Of a stretch of 64,000 nt of DNA, positions 8,454 to 17,156 are shown in pieces. The DNA comes from CAVSNH01 sp963729275. Lineage in GTDB: Bacteria; Actinomycetota; Acidimicrobiia; Acidimicrobiales; RAAP-2. The stretch covers positions 248,001 through 312,000 of the forward strand of contig CAVSNH010000004.1 in NCBI GenBank assembly GCA_963729275.1. The letters run 5' to 3'. Made by a program: the position numbers and the translations under genes. The notes beneath the pieces were generated by a model. It saw only the letters and a list, made by a program, of their open reading frames with translations, did no database searches and had not been told where the DNA came from. Numbering within the stretch: the stretch's first letter is position 1; each line of letters starts with the position of its first letter.

Positions 8454-9821
8454 ATGACCGTGCGTGCGCCGTCGGCCCCGGCAGCCCCGGCGTTCCGCCA
8501 TCTGGTTACGGGGAACATCCATGCCGGTGTCGAGGAGCTGGCCGGTCGTCCGGTGGTCGTGGCTCGGACGACGTCCGACGTCCACCGGGGCGCACTGAGC
8601 CTCGAGGACGGCGAGACGATCTGCCAGGCGGCTCGCTCGGCCTGTTCGTTGCGGCTTCCCATCGTCATCGTGCTGGCCTCGAGCGGCGCCGACGTGTCGG
8701 AGGGCGTTGCCTCGCTGCACGGCTGGGGTCGTGCGGCGCGTGCCCTCGCCTCGTGCTCGGGGCTGGTGCCGTTCCTCACCGTGGTCACCGGCCCGGCGCT
8801 GTCGGGACCGGCCCTCCTGGTCGGACTGTCCGATTTCACGATCATGACCCCGGACGCCTATGCCTTCGTGTCGGGTCCGGCCATGGTCGAGGACTTCACC
8901 GGAGTTCGCATCGGCATCCAGCAGCTCGGTGGCGCGTCCATGCATGCCCGCTCGAGCGGGCTGTGCTCGCTCGAAGCCACCTCGGAGAAGGACGCCATGG
9001 CCCACGTCGAGGCCATCCTCGACCTGCTGCCGGCCCACACCGACGAGCTCCCTCCGAGACATCCGTACCCAGAAGGCGGGAAGGAGGTTGTCGATGCGCT
9101 CGACGACATCGTGCCGGCTCGCGCCACGAGCTCGTACGACGTGCGCCGGGTGGCCGAGTGCTTGGCCGACGACGACGGGATCGTGGAGCTGTGGACCCGG
9201 TGGGCGCCGCAGCTCGTGACCGCGCTCGGACGGATCGGCGGCCGCCCGGTGGGCTTCGTGGCCAACCAGCCCCAAGCACTGGCCGGAACCCTCGACATCA
9301 CCGCTTCACAGAAGGGCGCTCGCTTCGTCCGCTTCTGTGACGCCTTCAACCTGCCTCTGATCACGATGGTGGACACCCCCGGGTTCCTGCCGGGCAAAGA
9401 CCTCGAGTGGCGCGGGATGATCCGCCACGGCGCCGAGCTGGCCTTCGCCTACTCGGAGGCCACCGTGCCCCGGGTGTGCGTGATCCTGCGCAAGGCATAC
9501 GGCGGGGCGTACATCGTCATGGACTCCAAGGGCCTCGGGAACGACCTGTGCTTCGCTTGGCCGGGGTCCGAGATCGCGGTCATGGGTGCGGAGGGGGCCG
9601 TGCAGATCCTCCACCGCCGGGCCGACCCGGAAGAGCAGGCGTCCCTCCGTGACGAGTACGCCGAGCGCTATCTCACCCCGTGGGAGGCGGCCGAGCGGGG
9701 GTTCGTCGACGCCGTCATCGACCCTGCCGACACCCGGCAGATGGTCATCGAGGCGCTCCGGACGCTCGAGACGTCACGAGAGCAGCTGCCGGGGCGGAAG
9801 CACACGGGGGGACCGCTGTAG
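8454..9821 (+). CDS. Acyl-CoA carboxylase beta (carboxyltransferase) subunit
   Basis: Carboxyltransferase subunit of the AccD/PccB family, which moves CO2 from carboxybiotin to an acyl-CoA such as acetyl- or propionyl-CoA. It has two crotonase-type halves: residues 20-210, and 220-455 with the highly conserved VDTPGFLPGKDLEWRGMIRHGA and RKAYGGAYIVMDSKGLG, which form the acyl-CoA and biotin pockets. The N-terminal half is more divergent and somewhat short. The start ATG 8454 was preferred over 8415, whose extra 13 residues are not family-like. No alpha subunit is next to it. A hairpin follows the stop. The exact acyl substrate cannot be assigned. Confidence 0.88.
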   Translation: MTVRAPSAPAAPAFRHLVTGNIHAGVEELAGRPVVVARTTSDVHRGALSLEDGETICQAARSACSLRLPIVIVLASSGADVSEGVASLHGWGRAARALASCSGLVPFLTVVTGPALSGPALLVGLSDFTIMTPDAYAFVSGPAMVEDFTGVRIGIQQLGGASMHARSSGLCSLEATSEKDAMAHVEAILDLLPAHTDELPPRHPYPEGGKEVVDALDDIVPARATSSYDVRRVAECLADDDGIVELWTRWAPQLVTALGRIGGRPVGFVANQPQALAGTLDITASQKGARFVRFCDAFNLPLITMVDTPGFLPGKDLEWRGMIRHGAELAFAYSEATVPRVCVILRKAYGGAYIVMDSKGLGNDLCFAWPGSEIAVMGAEGAVQILHRRADPEEQASLRDEYAERYLTPWEAAERGFVDAVIDPADTRQMVIEALRTLETSREQLPGRKHTGGPL

Positions 9822-9823
9822 GG

Positions 9824-9866
9824 GCCTCGGGATTCAGACTCTTTGATCGACACCAGAGTCCGAGGC
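9824..9866. terminator. Bidirectional hairpin between convergent genes
   Basis: Outer arms GCCTCG (9824-9829) and CGAGGC (9861-9866) and inner arms GACTCT (9837-9842) and AGAGTC (9855-9860) form an interrupted stem that fills the 45-bp gap between the carboxylase and the convergent membrane gene. No T-run. Confidence 0.5.
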
Positions 9867-11282
9867 TTAGGACGTTGGCTCTAACAATCGGACCGCTGTT
9901 GGGATTGCCGCACGTTCGATCAAGATCCGATCAACTGGTACGCCATTTGGTTCTTCGTCCTTCTTCACACCCACAGTCGGATAACCGAGACCGACCACCG
10001 CGGCCAGCCCGGCGACGACGGGCAGCCACCAGATCCAGGGGTCGAGATAGAGGTACGCATAGATAGAGGCAGCCGCGGAAATCATCAATGCGGCCCCAAA
10101 TCTGCTCCGACTCCCACGTGAGCCCATCACCAGTGCAAGGAACAATGGCGGCGCCAGATAGTAGGGGCAGATGAACGCTTCGAAGACGCAGCGGGCGGCG
10201 AGGATTGCCGCACAGAGCCACAACACTCGGAGCGGCGGCTGAGGCCGGCGCCAGACGAAGATCCCCAGGAGCACGGCGATGACCAGGTAGATCGTTCGCC
10301 CTGGACCACCCGAGACGACGACAGGATGTTGCAGGGAACCCGCAGCCAGCTTCAACGTCGCATGACCGTTTGTTGCTCCCAGTGAAAATGGCTGCCCCAC
10401 CATGATCCCGGGAGTAGCGATCCTCGGAGCGAGGGCCAACCAAGGGGTGGCGTGATTGGAGTAGGAAGTCGACGGCTGTCGCACTATGGCACTGAAGGTG
10501 TCGGCGGCATTTCCCAGTGCGGCGATGCCGACGAGCACCGCCGACAGGGCGGTCGCCCGAATTGCCGTCTTCACCCGCTGACCGGCGGGGCTGGCCCCGA
10601 TGATCAGCGGGAGGATCAATAGAGCCAGGGGCTGCATGGCAATGCCAAAGCCGAGGATCCAGCCAGACCTCGCCCACTTGCGGTCCAGCCAGGCAATCAA
10701 GGCATAGATGGCAAACGTCATGGCCAGGGCGTCCTCGGCATGGCCCCAGACGACGGCCACCGGCAGGGCGAGGGATGCTATTGCACCGCAAAGGACGACC
10801 CGCCGGCCAGCGGTTACATCCAGCCGCTCGGCCAAGGCGTCGGCGGCAAAGATCACCGACGAGGTCAGCAACAGCTCCGCAGGTTGGAGCAGAAGAGCCG
10901 CGGTGGGATGGCGCAGGAATATTGGGGAATACGACTCGGTGAGATGGAAGTGATAGGAGATCATGGCCACGGGTGCGAGCAGGACGGAAAATCCCGGCAA
11001 CGTCACGATGCCGGTGCCGGAGGAATAGATGCCGCCGAGGTAGCCCCAACCGACGTAGTGAGCCCCACGGAAGACCCCCCACTCGTCTCCCGGGGTGTAC
11101 CACCCACTGGTATGGGCATAGATCGGGTCCACGCCGAACATCACCCCAAGACCCACTGCGCACACCAGCGCCGTCGCCACCATTGGGTACTTGCGCCGAC
11201 CCACACGCGCCCGCACCCAAGTGCCGAGCTGCATTGCGGCCGACGACCCGTTGGCTTGTTTAGCCCTCTCAGTTGCAGTCAC
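9867..11282 (-). CDS. Polytopic membrane protein, glycosyltransferase-like (GT-C type?)
   Basis: A 471-residue protein with about ten to twelve hydrophobic segments and a short basic N-terminus. The large loop after the first segment contains DPIYAHTSGWYTPGDEWGVF, with acidic residues in the position where GT-C glycosyltransferases carry their catalytic Asp. This and the topology suggest a polyprenyl-phosphate-sugar-dependent mannosyltransferase-like protein, but no specific family motif is recognised. It is downstream of the pilin gene on the same strand, with a strong hairpin between. A role in glycosylation of pilin or envelope is possible but only a guess. Confidence 0.5.
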   Translation of the reverse strand: MTATERAKQANGSSAAMQLGTWVRARVGRRKYPMVATALVCAVGLGVMFGVDPIYAHTSGWYTPGDEWGVFRGAHYVGWGYLGGIYSSGTGIVTLPGFSVLLAPVAMISYHFHLTESYSPIFLRHPTAALLLQPAELLLTSSVIFAADALAERLDVTAGRRVVLCGAIASLALPVAVVWGHAEDALAMTFAIYALIAWLDRKWARSGWILGFGIAMQPLALLILPLIIGASPAGQRVKTAIRATALSAVLVGIAALGNAADTFSAIVRQPSTSYSNHATPWLALAPRIATPGIMVGQPFSLGATNGHATLKLAAGSLQHPVVVSGGPGRTIYLVIAVLLGIFVWRRPQPPLRVLWLCAAILAARCVFEAFICPYYLAPPLFLALVMGSRGSRSRFGAALMISAAASIYAYLYLDPWIWWLPVVAGLAAVVGLGYPTVGVKKDEEPNGVPVDRILIERAAIPTAVRLLEPTS

Positions 11283-11361
11283 CGCTACCGCCCTCGTCCC
11301 ACTCCCACGGCCTCCAGATGCTGTCCCATCTCAAGCGAGTCGCCGCCGCCTCGAAGATGCG

Positions 11362-11393
11362 ACGGGCCCCCCTTCTCTAGAAGGGGGGCCCGT
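11362..11393 (-). terminator. Strong 13-bp hairpin downstream of the pilin gene
   Basis: Perfect arms ACGGGCCCCCCTT and AAGGGGGGCCCGT flank a 6-nt loop CTCTAG. It lies about 60 bp after the pilin stop and before the next minus-strand gene. It would end or attenuate the abundant pilin transcript; there is no T-tract on either side. Confidence 0.65.
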
Positions 11394-11453
11394 TCACATC
11401 CACGTCACTAGATCCAGGAGGAACAACTACCTCTCTGGGTCTTGCAGATTAGG

Positions 11454-12092
11454 TTACGGCGTTACCGGGAACGTTGTGCCGACCGTGGTGTTGGCGGCAG
11501 CTGGAGCGTCCGCGGCGTTGCACGCTGCGTCGCCAGTCTGGTTCCCGTTCTGCACGGCATAGAAGGTACCGGAAGCATTCAATGCGGTCCCGTTGGCCGT
11601 CACCGTCGACCAGTAGGTGTACGGCGCGTCGGCCGCGGCCTGGGTCTGCGAGTTGTCCAGCACATACCAGCAGTTGGAGTTGTTCTTGGACAGCCCGGCC
11701 AGGATGACACCCGATCCGTCAGCGGTGTTGCCGACCGTGGCGTCGACGAACACAGAGATCTGGCTCTGGCTGGTCGAGGTACCGGTCGTCCACTGAAGCG
11801 ACGGCTCCTGCGTGGCCATGGCCGTAACCATCGCCGCCGCCGTGCCATAGCTCTGCTGGTTGGTCTCAAAGTATGACTTGGCGTTGGTGATGGCCGTGTT
11901 CAGGTTGGACTGCACGGCACGGTCATTTGCCGACTTCGTCACCCCGAGGAATGTCGGGATGGCGATCGCCAGCAGGATGGCCAGGATGAGCAACACCACC
12001 ATCAGTTCGATGAGGGTGAAGCCAGCGTCCTCGCCGACCACACTCGTGTTCCGACGCTTCTCGTTGAAGCGTTCGATAGCGGATGAAAACAT
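11454..12092 (-). CDS. pilA: Type IV major pilin-like protein
   Basis: Structural pilin. A 24-residue charged leader ends in Gly and is followed by the prepilin signature FTLIELMVVLLILAILLAI, with the invariant Glu at mature position 5. This gives a class III signal cut by prepilin peptidase and an N-terminal helix that packs the fibre core. The mature protein (about 188 residues) has a Thr/Ser/Ala/Asn-rich globular domain with two cysteines near residues 140 and 195, possibly a disulfide loop. pilC, pilT-like and pilB genes lie upstream on the same strand. Two palindromes sit directly before the start codon. A strong hairpin follows. Confidence 0.92.
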   Translation of the reverse strand: MFSSAIERFNEKRRNTSVVGEDAGFTLIELMVVLLILAILLAIAIPTFLGVTKSANDRAVQSNLNTAITNAKSYFETNQQSYGTAAAMVTAMATQEPSLQWTTGTSTSQSQISVFVDATVGNTADGSGVILAGLSKNNSNCWYVLDNSQTQAAADAPYTYWSTVTANGTALNASGTFYAVQNGNQTGDAACNAADAPAAANTTVGTTFPVTP

Positions 12093-12111
12093 TTACTGCC
12101 TCCTCGTGGTT

Positions 12112-12125
12112 ATTGATGCATCAAT
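12112..12125. promoter_or_regulatory. Perfect 14-bp palindrome upstream of pilA
   Basis: ATTGATGCATCAAT is a perfect dyad, 20 bp before the pilin start codon. Two bases further upstream begins a second perfect dyad. It could be an operator or form an mRNA leader hairpin; the sequence alone does not decide. Confidence 0.6.
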
Positions 12126-12126
12126 G

Positions 12127-12152
12127 ATCGGACTCCAAAATTGGAGTCCGAT
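12127..12152. promoter_or_regulatory. 26-bp inverted repeat upstream of pilA
   Basis: Arms ATCGGACTCCAA (12127-12138) and TTGGAGTCCGAT (12141-12152) are perfect complements with a 2-nt centre (AA). The site lies 35-60 bp before the pilA start, in the leader or core promoter. The 2-nt centre favours a protein-binding dyad over an RNA hairpin, since a loop of 2 would have to open to 4 or more. Confidence 0.65.
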
Positions 12153-12291
12153 TGCGCTATCGACACCCGAGATATTCACCTTTAGACAAGTTCTCAATAA
12201 ATCGCGTGATTGTGACCGAGCGCGGTCGGAAATGCACGTCAGGCGTTTTTTAGAGCTGCGGTAGGCGACTGCTTCTACTCTTGTACTGCCC

Positions 12292-12326
12292 GGCCGAACG
12301 AGCGTTGTTATGGCCAAACGAGCGTT
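12292..12326. repeat. Direct repeat GGCC(G/A)AACGAGCGTT between pilC and pilA
   Basis: Two 15-bp copies, at 12292-12306 and 12312-12326, differ at one base and are 20 bp apart, i.e. on the same face of the helix two turns apart. They lie upstream of the pilA promoter area and just after the pilC stop. A pair of direct repeats at two helical turns suggests an activator site; inferred. Confidence 0.5.
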
Positions 12327-12365
12327 CTTTTGGCCGCATCTATCGCTCGGAGCATCGACTCCTGG

Positions 12366-13602
12366 TCAGCCCCCGTTGGGCACGAGCTTGATGTAGTCGA
12401 ACATCGGCAGGTAGAGGCAGATCACCATCGCACCGACGCCGATGCCCATGATGACGGTGAGGAGTGGTTCGAGCAGCGAAGTCAGGTTCTTGACCGTGAC
12501 CGCCACCTCCTGGTCGTAGAACTCGGCGACCTTCTGGAGCATGCTGTCGAGCGCACCCGTCTGTTCACCGACCTCGATCATCTGGGTGACGAGGATGGGT
12601 ATGGCATCCTCGTGCTCGCGCAGGGGGTCAGCCAGCGGACGGCCCTCTCTGACCCCGTTCTTCGCCTCGAGCAGGACGTCACCGACCGTGCGGTTACCGG
12701 CTGTGTTGGAGCACAGGTCCAGCGCCTCGAGAATGGGGACACCGGACGAGATCAGCGACGCAAGTGTCATGCGTCACCCTGGCCAGGGCGATCTTGTGGA
12801 AAAGGGGGCCGAAGACCGGGGGCTTCAGGAGCATCCGGTCCCACTTCCGCCTTCCCTCGTCAGTGGAGATCCATTTGCGAACGGCGAACACGATGCCCAC
12901 GATGACGGCGATGACCACGAGCGCCCACACGCTGGTCAAGATCTGTGAAACCTTGATCAAGACCAGTGTTGGGAAGGGGAGCTTGCCGCCCAGTTCCTTG
13001 AAGAGGTTCTTGAACACCGGGACGATGAAGACCAGCATCGCCGTGAAGATGACGAGCATCACGCTCAGCACCACCGCCGGGTAGGTCATCGCCGACCGGA
13101 TCGTCCGGTTGAGGGTTGCCTGGTTCTCGATGGTCGTTGCCAGGCGTCCCAGTACCTCATCGAGGTTTCCGCCCGCCTCACCCGCCTCGATGAGGGTGCA
13201 ATAGAGGGTCGAGAACACCTTCGGGTGCTTGGCGCACGCGGCCGACAGCGACGAGCCGTGCTCGAGATCAAGGCGGACGGCTACGAGCACCTTGGCCAAA
13301 GTTGGATTCTCGACTTGGGCGGCCAGGATGCCGAGGGAGCGGACGACCGACAGGCCGGAGTCCACCATCGTGGAGAGCTGCCGGGTGAACACGGCGACCT
13401 CCCGGAGCTTCACCCGGTCCGAGAAGCCGGGAATCTTGATCTCGGTCTTCAGATTGACGTTGGACTTGGGTGTCACCGATATGGGCATGTAGCCCATATC
13501 GCGGAGCCGCTTGACGACCAGCGCCATGCTGTCGCCATCGAGTTGTCCCTCGACGAGACCACCCGATCGGTCTCGTACCTTGTAGTCAAATGTCAGTGCC
13601 AC
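12366..13602 (-). CDS. pilC: Type IV pilus inner-membrane platform protein PilC (frame break)
   Basis: Platform protein of the GspF/PilC family, on which the PilB and PilT motors act. It has two GspF domains: residues 70-195, with FTRQLSTMVDSGLSVVRSLG and the conserved LIEAGEAGGNLDEVLGRLA, and a second copy, with ISSGVPILEALDLCSNTAGN and IEVGEQTGALDSMLQKVAEF. Three membrane segments fit the family. The frame changes near 12770, between KIALARVT and TLASLISSGVP; removing one base restores a normal 400-residue PilC with no residues lost. An indel error is the simplest explanation. It lies between pilA and a PilT-type gene in the same direction. Confidence 0.9.
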
Positions 13603-13642
13603 GGTTCCCCGCTCCCTGCTCCGGTCGCCCGCATGCAGGCGA

Positions 13643-15289
13643 TTATGAATTCAAATGGTTTCGAAGGTCTTCCTCGTTCTGAGAGCGGTCGTAGGCGATG
13701 CTCTCGCTGATCAGCCCGTCCTTGACCAGGCGGGCCAACCCCTGGTCCATCGTCTGCATGCCGTACGATCCGCCGACCTGCATGAGCGAGTAGATCTGAT
13801 GGGTCTTTGATTGACGGATGAGGTTCCGGATCGCCGAGGTGCAGATCATCACCTCGGCGCACGGCAACCGATCGGTGCCCTCGGCGTTCACGATGAGCTG
13901 CTGCGTCACCACCCCTTCGAGGGTGGCGGCCAGCATGACCCGGATCTGCTCCTGTTGACTGGTCGGGAACACGTCGACGACACGGTCGATCGTCTGTGGT
14001 GCGTCTTGGGTGTGCAGCGTGGCGAAGACCAGGTGGCCGGTCTCGGCTGCCGTGATGGCCGTCGAGATGGTCTCGAGGTCGCGCATCTCACCAACCAGGA
14101 TCACGTCCGGGTCCTGCCGCAGAACCCGTCGCAAGGATTCGGCGAACGAGAACGTGTCCTCGCCGATCTCCCGCTGGGTCACGATCGAGCGCTTGTGATC
14201 GTGGAGGAACTCGATCGGGTCCTCGACCGTCACGATGTGGAGTGGCTTCGTCCGGTTGATGATGTCGATGAGCGAAGCCAGCGTGGTGGACTTCCCCGAG
14301 CCGGTCGGACCGGTGACGAGGACCAGACCGCGGCGAAGCTCCGTGAACGATCGGACCGCCTCGGGCAACCCCAACTCGTCGAATTCGGGGATCTCGTGAG
14401 GGATTGGTCGGAGGGCGGCCGCCACCGTGCCTCGCTGCATGGCCACGTTGACACGGAACCGGCCCACACCCGCAATGGAGTGCGACGTGTCGAGCTCCTT
14501 CTGCTCCTCGAATCGCTCTCGCTGCGACGCAGGGAGGATGCCGAAGATCATGTCCCGGATCATCTCGTTCTCGAGCACCGGGCAACCTTCGATGCGGCGC
14601 AGGGCTCCGTGGAGTCGGATGACGCCGGGCATGCCGGCAGCCAGGTGGAGGTCGGAGGCACCGACGCTCACCGCGTAGCGGAGCAGGTCGTCCACATGGA
14701 GCGGCAGGCTCCCGTCGGACGCCATGCTCATGCCTGTCTGCAGCAGCCGTTCCGTCTCGGAGGTCGGCTCCGCCCCATTCGTCGGCGACGAATGGTCCAC
14801 CAGTGGTGAACCGGGCGCCTGCCCGAGGGTGGGCGGCGGGCTGACGCCATTCAGACGGTTCTGGATGACCACCGGGTCGCCCAGGACGGGCGTCACCCGG
14901 CAGCCGACCCGCGCAGCCAGTGCGTCGATGTCGTCGTTCGTCGGCGGTTCGGAGAAGGCCACCGCCAAGGTGGTGCCGTCGAACTGGAGCGGCACAGCCT
15001 GGTACTCCTGCGCCACCACGTTGGGCAGGGCCGCCATGGCCTCCGCATTGGGCTCGACGGCCGCGATGTCGATGGCCGGCAGGTTGGCCAGGTGGGCGAG
15101 AGCCCCCACGACCACCCCGGGCAAGGCCAGGCCACGACTGATGAGCAGCATGGCCAAGGATTGGTTCGACGCGTTGGCCTCGGCCACGAGGGGTGCCAGA
15201 TTGGCTTGCGTGTCGTAGCCACCCTCGACGAGGGCCGTGGCCAACCGCGATGACCATTCACTTCTGCGGTCAGTGAAGGTCGAGCTCAT
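13643..15289 (-). CDS. pilT: PilT-type retraction ATPase with N-terminal MshEN domain
   Basis: Hexameric secretion ATPase of the PilT class. Residues 190-540 form the motor: Walker A GPTGSGKST (327-335), Asp box VTVEDPIEF, Walker B VILVGEMRD and the AxxGHLVFATLHT histidine box. Residues 15-145 are an added MshEN/GspE-N type domain, otherwise typical of PilB/GspE; the two are joined by a Pro/Ser-rich linker (148-180). Normal PilT is about 350 residues and lacks this. MshEN domains often bind cyclic di-GMP, so the motor may be nucleotide-regulated. Its start overlaps the pilB stop by 4 nt (ATGA), implying one operon. A second, conventional PilT is encoded at 22951. Confidence 0.88.
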   Translation of the reverse strand: MSSTFTDRRSEWSSRLATALVEGGYDTQANLAPLVAEANASNQSLAMLLISRGLALPGVVVGALAHLANLPAIDIAAVEPNAEAMAALPNVVAQEYQAVPLQFDGTTLAVAFSEPPTNDDIDALAARVGCRVTPVLGDPVVIQNRLNGVSPPPTLGQAPGSPLVDHSSPTNGAEPTSETERLLQTGMSMASDGSLPLHVDDLLRYAVSVGASDLHLAAGMPGVIRLHGALRRIEGCPVLENEMIRDMIFGILPASQRERFEEQKELDTSHSIAGVGRFRVNVAMQRGTVAAALRPIPHEIPEFDELGLPEAVRSFTELRRGLVLVTGPTGSGKSTTLASLIDIINRTKPLHIVTVEDPIEFLHDHKRSIVTQREIGEDTFSFAESLRRVLRQDPDVILVGEMRDLETISTAITAAETGHLVFATLHTQDAPQTIDRVVDVFPTSQQEQIRVMLAATLEGVVTQQLIVNAEGTDRLPCAEVMICTSAIRNLIRQSKTHQIYSLMQVGGSYGMQTMDQGLARLVKDGLISESIAYDRSQNEEDLRNHLNS

Positions 15290-17124
15290 GCGACCACCCG
15301 GAGCACTTCCTCGAGGGTTGTCTCACCCTCGAGCGCCTTGCGCAGGCCGCTTTGACGAAGGGTGACCATGCCCTGGCTCACGCCAAGGCGATGGATGTCC
15401 TCCATCGACCCACCTTCGATAATCATGCGCTCAACCTCCTCGGTCATCGGCAGTAGTTCTGCCAGCGCCTTTCTGCCGCGGTAACCGGTGTTCGAACAGG
15501 CCGAGCACCCCACCGATCGGTAGACCTTGTCGATGCCACCCATGGCCTCCACCTCCTCGGTGGACCAACCGGCGGCGACGATGTCCGCCTCCGTTGGCTC
15601 GTATGCCTCCTTGCAGTGGACACAGAGACGCCGGGCCAGACGTTGAGCCAGCACCCCGCTCAAGGCCGAGGTGACGAGGAACGGCTCGAGGCCCATCTCG
15701 ATGAGGCGCATGGGCGTCGCCGCCGCGTTGTTGGTGTGGAGTGTCGAGAGAACGAGGTGGCCGGTCAGGGCAGCCTCCACCGAGATCAACGCCGTCTCCT
15801 TGTCCCGGATCTCGCCCACGAGCACGATGTCGGGGTCAGAGCGCAGGATGGCCCGCAGCGCCGAGGCGAAGGTCAACCCCGCCCTGGGATTGAGCTGGAT
15901 CTGGCTGATGCCCTTCAATGGCAGCTCGACCGGGTCCTCGACCGTGATGATGTTCTTCTCCGGCGAGTTGAGTTCAGTCAGGGTCGTGTAGAGAGTGGTC
16001 GACTTGCCCGATCCGGTCGGCCCCGTGACCAGGATGGTCCCGTACGGCTTGGTGTAGATGTGCTCGTATTTCTCGATGAGATCCTCGTCGAATCCGAGGT
16101 CGTTGAAGCCCAAGACCACGCTCGACTTGTCGAGCACTCGCATGACGACCTTCTCGCCGTTGATCGTGGGCAGCGTCGCCATCCGCAGGTCGATGCCCTT
16201 GCTGCCGACGTTGAGCGAAATCCGGCCGTCCTGAGGGATGCGGTGCTCGGCGATGTTCATGTCCGCCATCACCTTGAGGCGCGTGGTGACCGCGGCGCGG
16301 ATGGAACGGGGCGCGTTCGAGACGTCATGGAGCACGCCATCGATCCGATAGCGGATGCGGAGCTCGCCACCGGTCGGCTCGATATGGATGTCCGACGCCC
16401 GCTCGTTGAGCGCCTGGAGGATGAGCAGGTTGACGTAGCGGACGATGGGTGCCTCTTCGGTGACGGCCTGGATGTCGTCAGGGCCGCCATCGGTCGCGCT
16501 GTCGATCCCCATGGAAGCTTCCATGGCGGCCTCGTCGGCGCCGCTGTCAAAGGCTTTGTCGATGTAGGACGTGATCTGCGAGCGGGTGGCCACGACGACC
16601 TTGAACCGGCGCCCGATGATGGTGCGGAGGTCGTCCATGGCGAACACGTCCGTGGGGTTGGAGGCAGCGACGACCGGCCTCCCGTCCTCTTCGGCGATGA
16701 CAATGACGTTGTGGTGACGGGCCGTGGCCTCGGGGAGCGTCGCCACCGCCGTGTAGTTGATGCCCGCCATGTCGAGGTCGACGAATTCGAGACCCATCTC
16801 CTGGGCCATGCCCCACATGAGATCGGCTTCGGTAACAAGGCCCCGGGCCATGAGCACATGGGCAACGTTCTGACCGGAGAGCTGGGATTCCTCGAGTGCA
16901 CTCCGCATGTCGTCGACGGACACACGCTCGCCGGCCACCAGTGCCTTTGCCAACATCGGAAAGGAGGCGGTCTCCGGCTCACCGTCGACGTCACCGTCGT
17001 CGGCGACCTCACCGTGCTGCTCCTGATAGGTGGCGACGGCCTCGGCGACCAGGTCAGCCAGATCTTCCGATTCGGAGTCGGAACCCGCTGCATTGTTGCC
17101 GTCGCCGACCCCGTCCTGATCCAT
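15286..17124 (-). CDS. pilB: Type IV pilus extension ATPase PilB
   Basis: Assembly motor that powers pilin addition. An acidic N-terminus (1-50) is followed by an MshEN domain (about 55-190, containing GLEFVDLDMAGINYTAVATL), then the ATPase with Walker A GPTGSGKST (368-376), VEDPVELPLKGISQIQLNPR, Walker B IVLVGEIRD and GHLVLSTLHTNNAA. The zinc site typical of PilB/GspE is complete: C501xxC504 and C540xxC543. Length (612) is usual. It is the second gene of the minus-strand pilus operon, after a small MshEN protein, and is coupled to the PilT-type gene by a 4-nt overlap. Confidence 0.93.
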   Translation of the reverse strand: MDQDGVGDGNNAAGSDSESEDLADLVAEAVATYQEQHGEVADDGDVDGEPETASFPMLAKALVAGERVSVDDMRSALEESQLSGQNVAHVLMARGLVTEADLMWGMAQEMGLEFVDLDMAGINYTAVATLPEATARHHNVIVIAEEDGRPVVAASNPTDVFAMDDLRTIIGRRFKVVVATRSQITSYIDKAFDSGADEAAMEASMGIDSATDGGPDDIQAVTEEAPIVRYVNLLILQALNERASDIHIEPTGGELRIRYRIDGVLHDVSNAPRSIRAAVTTRLKVMADMNIAEHRIPQDGRISLNVGSKGIDLRMATLPTINGEKVVMRVLDKSSVVLGFNDLGFDEDLIEKYEHIYTKPYGTILVTGPTGSGKSTTLYTTLTELNSPEKNIITVEDPVELPLKGISQIQLNPRAGLTFASALRAILRSDPDIVLVGEIRDKETALISVEAALTGHLVLSTLHTNNAAATPMRLIEMGLEPFLVTSALSGVLAQRLARRLCVHCKEAYEPTEADIVAAGWSTEEVEAMGGIDKVYRSVGCSACSNTGYRGRKALAELLPMTEEVERMIIEGGSMEDIHRLGVSQGMVTLRQSGLRKALEGETTLEEVLRVVA

Positions 17125-17156
17125 CTGAGAACGCTCATCGAGGTCTGGTCACGAGA

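Noticed and set aside
7653..9275. A 540-residue minus-strand open frame across the CtaG-like gene and carboxylase
   Set aside because: No domain; both genes opposite are well supported.
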